Assembly: GCF_012999535.1 (NCBI RefSeq)
Contig: NZ_JABBWV010000002.1
Coordinates: forward strand, 248,001 to 312,000
Origin: Microbispora sp. H11081
GTDB taxonomy: Bacteria; Actinomycetota; Actinomycetes; Streptosporangiales; Streptosporangiaceae
Direction: 5' to 3'
DNA: 64,000 nucleotides
Position numbers and translations under genes: made by a program
Shown here: positions 60,868-64,000 of the stretch, piece by piece
Numbering within the stretch: position 1 is the first letter of the stretch
How the letters are laid out: each line of letters opens with the position of its first letter
The notes under the pieces: model-generated
What the model saw: the letters and a program-made list of their open reading frames with translations, nothing else
Told to the model about the DNA's origin: nothing
Databases searched by the model: none

Positions 60868-61989
60868 TCAGAGGTAGAGGCCGATCGCGGGGACGGGATC
60901 CGCGGCGGCGGCCTGATGGCCGTCCCGGAGGGCGAACAGCTCGGCGAGCGTCATCCCGCCGGGGCTGACGCCGTCCGCCCGGCCCAGCCACTGTGCCGCC
61001 TGGTCCGGCTCGAAGCGGCCGACCTCGATCTGGGCCAGGCACCGCCCGGGCCGTATGACGGCCGGGTGGAGCCGGCTCAGGTCCTCGTTCGTGGTGATCG
61101 CCACGAGGACGTCCCTGCCCTGGCCGAGGAGGCCGTCGGTCAGGTTGAGCAGGCGCGACAGGCCCTGGCCCGTGGACTGCTTGGCCTCGGCGCGGATCAG
61201 CTCGTCGCAGTCCTCCAGGACGAGCAGCCGCCAGCGCGGCTCGTCGTCCTCGCCCGGGCCGTCCCAGCCGACGGCGACGTCCATGAGGTAGCCGGGGTCG
61301 TTGAACAGCAGTTCGGGATCGAGCACGCAGTCGACCTGGCACCAGGACGCCCACTCGCGGGCGAGCGTGCGCAGCAGCGTCGTCTTGCCGGTCCCGGGCG
61401 GGCCGTGCAGGAGGACCAGCCGGCCGGTCACGCCGGCCGCGGTGGTCGCCATGAGGGCGTCAAGGCGGCCGGCCGCGGCACGGGGGTAGTTCCGCCCGAT
61501 CTCCTGCCAGGACGAGGTGGTGATGGGCTTGGCGGAGCGGTGGGGGCCGTGACTCGACCGCCACCAGAAGCCCATCCGCACGTGGTCGGAGTCGGGGGCC
61601 GCCTCCTCCGCGTCCCTGGTCGCCTGGTCGATGACCGACCCGGCAAGCTTCTCGCTGACGGCCGTGGCGGTCAGCGTCGCGGAGCGGTTGGAGTTGCGGA
61701 CCACCCGCAGCGTCCACCCCTCGCCTCCGATGAGCCGCGTCTCGTACCCGTCGCCGTGCTGCGCGACGCGCAGCAGGCGGCCGCCCTCGGGGGCCAGCGG
61801 GGCGTCGGCGCGGATCCGAGTGAGGGTGGCCGTGCGCGACCAGGGCTGCTCCCCGGTGGCGAACGGGGACAGGGCCATCGCGTCGATCACGTCGGCCGGA
61901 GTGTCGGAGTCGTCGAGCCAGATCCGCATCGGCACCGGCGGCGGGGGCGCGGAGTGAGGAGTGAAATCGACCTCCTTGATAACGGACAT
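60868..61989 (-). CDS. DUF5925 / AAA+ ATPase
   Basis: A 373-residue protein. The N-terminal 140 residues fit DUF5925, of unknown function. The C-terminal AAA domain has Walker A LLHGPPGTGKTTLLRTLARE, Walker B LLVLEDCDELI, an asparagine sensor in VAITTNED and PAVIRPGR, the last part of the AAA minimal set. These actinobacterial ATPases are uncharacterised; the domain resembles CbbX/FtsH-like unfoldases more than NTPases of transport. It lies 46 bp upstream of the C39-like gene and may be co-transcribed with the peptidases. Confidence 0.82.
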   Translation of the reverse strand: MSVIKEVDFTPHSAPPPPVPMRIWLDDSDTPADVIDAMALSPFATGEQPWSRTATLTRIRADAPLAPEGGRLLRVAQHGDGYETRLIGGEGWTLRVVRNSNRSATLTATAVSEKLAGSVIDQATRDAEEAAPDSDHVRMGFWWRSSHGPHRSAKPITTSSWQEIGRNYPRAAAGRLDALMATTAAGVTGRLVLLHGPPGTGKTTLLRTLAREWASWCQVDCVLDPELLFNDPGYLMDVAVGWDGPGEDDEPRWRLLVLEDCDELIRAEAKQSTGQGLSRLLNLTDGLLGQGRDVLVAITTNEDLSRLHPAVIRPGRCLAQIEVGRFEPDQAAQWLGRADGVSPGGMTLAELFALRDGHQAAAADPVPAIGLYL

Positions 61990-62151
61990 AGCGTCATGAT
62001 CTCGGCGGACGTCGCGCTCTGTCGAATGGATTTATGTGATATTCACCGTGCTTTGCCGTTTAGGCGGTCTCATATGGGCAAAATGCAGTACCTGCTGAGG
62101 CGTTACCGCTACGCTCGGTGTCCAGTCATACGGCGTGCAACGGAGAGCACT

Positions 62152-63003
62152 GTGGCCATCGATCTCGTGTCCCGCGCTGAATGGGGCGCGCGTACTCCCC
62201 GGGGCTCATATTCGTCGCTGTCCTCCACCCGCGGCGTGAAGGTCCATTACACGGGCGGCAGGGTCGATCCCGGAATCGTCGCCGACCACGCCAGGTGCGT
62301 CGCCATGGTGAAGTCGATCCAGGACTTCCACATCGACGGCAACGGCTGGATCGACATCGGATACTCCATGGTCGCCTGCCCGCACCGGAAGGTCTTCGTC
62401 GGGCGCGGGCCGGGGCGCCTGCCGGCCGCCAACGGGCCAGGACTGAACTCCGGCCACTACGCCGTGCTCGGTCTCGTCGGCAACGCCGGGCTGGTCCAGC
62501 CGACCGACGGCATCCTGCACGCGATCCTGGACGCCGTGGAACACCTGCGCGCCAAGGGCGGCGCGGGCAAGGAGATCAAGGGCCACCGCGACGGCTACTC
62601 CACCGACTGCCCCGGCGGGCCGCTCTACGCCTGGGTCAAGAAGGGCGCGCCGCGGCCCGGCACCACACAGCCGGAACCCGAACCCGAGCCCCAGCCTGAG
62701 CCCGGGACGAAGTGGCCCGGCCGGCTGCTGAGATATCCCCCCCGTGATGCGCGGCGACGACGTGCGCACATGGCAGGCCCGGATGAAGGCGCTCGGCTAC
62801 GACATCGACGTCGACGGCGCGTACGGCCCGGCCTCCCAGGAGGTGTGCCGCAGGTTCCAGAAGGACCGGCGCCTCGACGTGGACGGCGTCGTCGGCCCCG
62901 ACACCTGGAACGCCGCCTTCGCCGCCAAGCCCTAGAGCGCCCGCCACCGTACGGCGTCGTGGACCGGGACCCCGGAAGCCGCACGTTGGACCGGTGCAAC
63001 TAG
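62152..63003 (+). CDS. N-acetylmuramoyl-L-alanine amidase, frame-shifted C-terminus
   Basis: The first 190 residues are an Amidase_2/PGRP domain that cleaves the bond between muramic acid and the stem peptide. It opens with DLVSRAEWGARTP and has zinc ligands His32 in KVHYTGG, His in KGHRDGYS and Cys in TDCPGGP. A Pro/Glu linker follows. At a run of seven C (62737-62743) this frame leaves the expected protein and continues as an unrelated Arg-rich tail to 63003. The +1 frame encodes a peptidoglycan-binding module at 62744-62935. The GTG at 62152 has GGAGAG upstream. There is no signal peptide, so release would need another route. Confidence 0.75.
   Translation: MAIDLVSRAEWGARTPRGSYSSLSSTRGVKVHYTGGRVDPGIVADHARCVAMVKSIQDFHIDGNGWIDIGYSMVACPHRKVFVGRGPGRLPAANGPGLNSGHYAVLGLVGNAGLVQPTDGILHAILDAVEHLRAKGGAGKEIKGHRDGYSTDCPGGPLYAWVKKGAPRPGTTQPEPEPEPQPEPGTKWPGRLLRYPPRDARRRRAHMAGPDEGARLRHRRRRRVRPGLPGGVPQVPEGPAPRRGRRRRPRHLERRLRRQALERPPPYGVVDRDPGSRTLDRCN
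62737..62743 (+). other. Run of seven C at the frameshift
   Basis: With six C the amidase frame would read directly into the peptidoglycan-binding module, ending at the TAG at 62935. The run may be a sequencing error, a real mutation, or a slippage site that makes both forms. Confidence 0.7.
62744..62935 (+). pseudogene. Detached peptidoglycan-binding domain
   Basis: About 63 residues of a PG_binding_1 module: VRTWQARMKALGYDIDVDGA, YGPASQEVCRRFQKDRRL, VDGVVGPDTWNAAF. It lies +1 relative to the upstream amidase frame. It has GTG and ATG codons at its start but no ribosome-binding site, so independent translation is unlikely. In intact homologues this module follows the amidase. Confidence 0.7.
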
Positions 63004-63006
63004 CAT
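63001..63006 (+). promoter_or_regulatory. mutA -10 element, likely leaderless
   Basis: TAGCAT ends 7 nt before the ATG at 63014, so transcription would start at or next to the start codon. No good -35 was found. Confidence 0.4.
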
Positions 63007-63013
63007 CCGGTGC

Positions 63014-64000
63014 ATGACGGTGCCGCCTGTTGAACTCGACGACTTCGGCGATCTCGCCGATCCCGCAGCGGGATTTCCGCAGGCCACGCGTGAGCGGTGG
63101 CGGGAACTGGCGGCCGACGTGCTGCGCAGATCCGGCTGGGACGGCCCGCCGGACGCGGTCGAGGACGCACTGTCCACCACCACCTACGACGCCGTCGCCG
63201 TGGCTCCGCTGTACGACGCCGCCGACCTGCCGGACGCGCCCCGGGTGGTGCGCGGCCCCGGACCCTGGGACGTGCGTCAGCGGCACGCCGACCCCGATCC
63301 CGCCGCCACCCGGGAGGCGATCCACGCCGACCTGGAGAACGGCGTCACGTCCCTGTGGCTCGACCTGGAGGCGATCGACCCGGCCGCGCTGCCCACGGTG
63401 CTGGACGGCGTCCTGCTCGACCTCGCCCCGGTCGTCCTCGACGCCGGACCGCGTACGGCGGAGGCGGCGGAGGCGTTCCTGCGCCTGGCCGACGGAGTCT
63501 CGGTGCCCGGCGGCAACCTGGGCGCCGACCCGATTGGGCTCGCCGCCCGCACCGGCGCGGGCGCGGACCTCGGTCTCGCGGTCGAGCTCGCCCGCCGCTG
63601 CGCCGCGGATCTTCCCGGCCTGCGGGCGATCACCGTCGACGCGCTGCCGTACCACGACGCGGGGGGCGCCGACGCCGACGAGCTGGGCTGCTCCATCGCG
63701 ACCGGTGTCGCCTACCTGCGGGCGCTGACCGGCGCGGGCCTGACGGCCGAGCAGGCGTTCGGGCAGCTCGAGTTCCGCTACGCCGCGACCGCCGACCAGT
63801 TCCTCACGATCGCCAAGCTCCGCGCCGCCCGGCGGATGTGGGCGCGGGTCGCCGAGGTCGTCGGGGTGTCAGGCGGGCAGCGTCAGCACGCGGTGACCTC
63901 GTCGGCGATGATGACCGTCCGCGATCCCTGGGTGAACATGCTGCGCACGACCGTGGCCTGCTTCGCGGCCGGCGTGGGCGGGGCGGACGCGGTGACCGTC
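63014..64000 (+). CDS. mutA: Methylmalonyl-CoA mutase small subunit (partial)
   Basis: Runs off the window end after 329 codons with no stop. It begins TVPPVELDDFGDLADPAAGF and has RERWRELAADVLRRSGW, VAPLYDAADLPDAP, GPWDVRQRHADPD, then LGADPIGLAART and SSAMMTVRDPWVNMLRTTVA. This is the start of the alpha/beta barrel of the small MutA subunit, which supports the B12-dependent conversion of methylmalonyl-CoA to succinyl-CoA. The mutB large-subunit gene is expected just downstream. Confidence 0.9.
   Translation, partial: MTVPPVELDDFGDLADPAAGFPQATRERWRELAADVLRRSGWDGPPDAVEDALSTTTYDAVAVAPLYDAADLPDAPRVVRGPGPWDVRQRHADPDPAATREAIHADLENGVTSLWLDLEAIDPAALPTVLDGVLLDLAPVVLDAGPRTAEAAEAFLRLADGVSVPGGNLGADPIGLAARTGAGADLGLAVELARRCAADLPGLRAITVDALPYHDAGGADADELGCSIATGVAYLRALTGAGLTAEQAFGQLEFRYAATADQFLTIAKLRAARRMWARVAEVVGVSGGQRQHAVTSSAMMTVRDPWVNMLRTTVACFAAGVGGADAVTV

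Noticed and set aside
59707..62151. Long plus-strand frame leading into the amidase
   Set aside because: Only the part after 62152 has a domain; the rest is antisense to the C39 and AAA genes.

Overview
The window is a gene-dense, very GC-rich (about 70 percent) stretch of an actinobacterial chromosome. It carries a complete Pup-proteasome gene set (arc/mpa, dop, pup, prcB, prcA, pafA, then pafB-pafC-tatA-tatC-helY), which is a hallmark of Actinobacteria. Gene content and codon use look like a filamentous actinomycete; I infer Streptosporangiales or a relative, but nothing here fixes the genus. I see no rRNA, tRNA or CRISPR array. The window opens inside the 3' end of a trmI-like gene and closes inside a methylmalonyl-CoA mutase small-subunit gene.

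Region 1 (1-28.5 kb): the proteasome neighbourhood. The genes keep their usual order but are broken up by insertions. An acyltransferase lies between arc and dop. A secreted protein, a two-component system, a PepSY protein and a Ser/Thr kinase lie between dop and pup. A GH38 glycosidase plus Gfo/Idh oxidoreductase operon on the opposite strand lies between pup and prcB. A lipoprotein precedes pafA, and an FKBP, a regulator, a DUF3291 gene and a DUF3866 gene separate pafA from pafBC. Pup ends in GGQ, so it needs Dop to become a ligation substrate; PafA, the 20S subunits and the ATPase with a GQYL tail are all present. The inserted two-component system has near-identical 16-bp palindromes in front of its own regulator and in front of the PepSY gene.

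Region 2 (28.5-40.7 kb): housekeeping genes for RNA and DNA processing (RNB ribonuclease, 5'-3' exonuclease), a SpoIIE-type phosphatase, an M24 peptidase, an Lrp regulator, a HelD-type helicase, a lipoprotein N-acyltransferase overlapping a polyprenol-phosphate mannosyltransferase, FxsA and a PRC-barrel protein. A DUF222/HNH (13E12-type) gene follows at 40.7-43.0 kb.

Region 3 (43-49.3 kb): a compact set resembling the mycobacterial DosR dormancy regulon. It has two divergent CBS-BON proteins, an Acg-type nitroreductase homologue, an Rv1733c-like membrane protein and a P-type ATPase. Three DosR-like boxes (GGGAC..CGGCC) sit in front of the divergent CBS pair and the ATPase. A hairpin covers the ribosome-binding site of the Rv1733c-like gene.

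Region 4 (49.3-64 kb): a lactonase, a DUF574 methyltransferase, a DUF4253 protein and a GAF/LuxR regulator, then a peptide-type ABC importer without local ATPases. This converges on an overlapping three-gene peptidase operon (C39-like, S9, M20). An AAA ATPase, a muramoyl amidase whose peptidoglycan-binding module is out of frame after a run of seven C, and mutA follow.

Many genes show a -10-like TANNNT exactly 6-7 nt before the start codon, which suggests widespread leaderless transcription.
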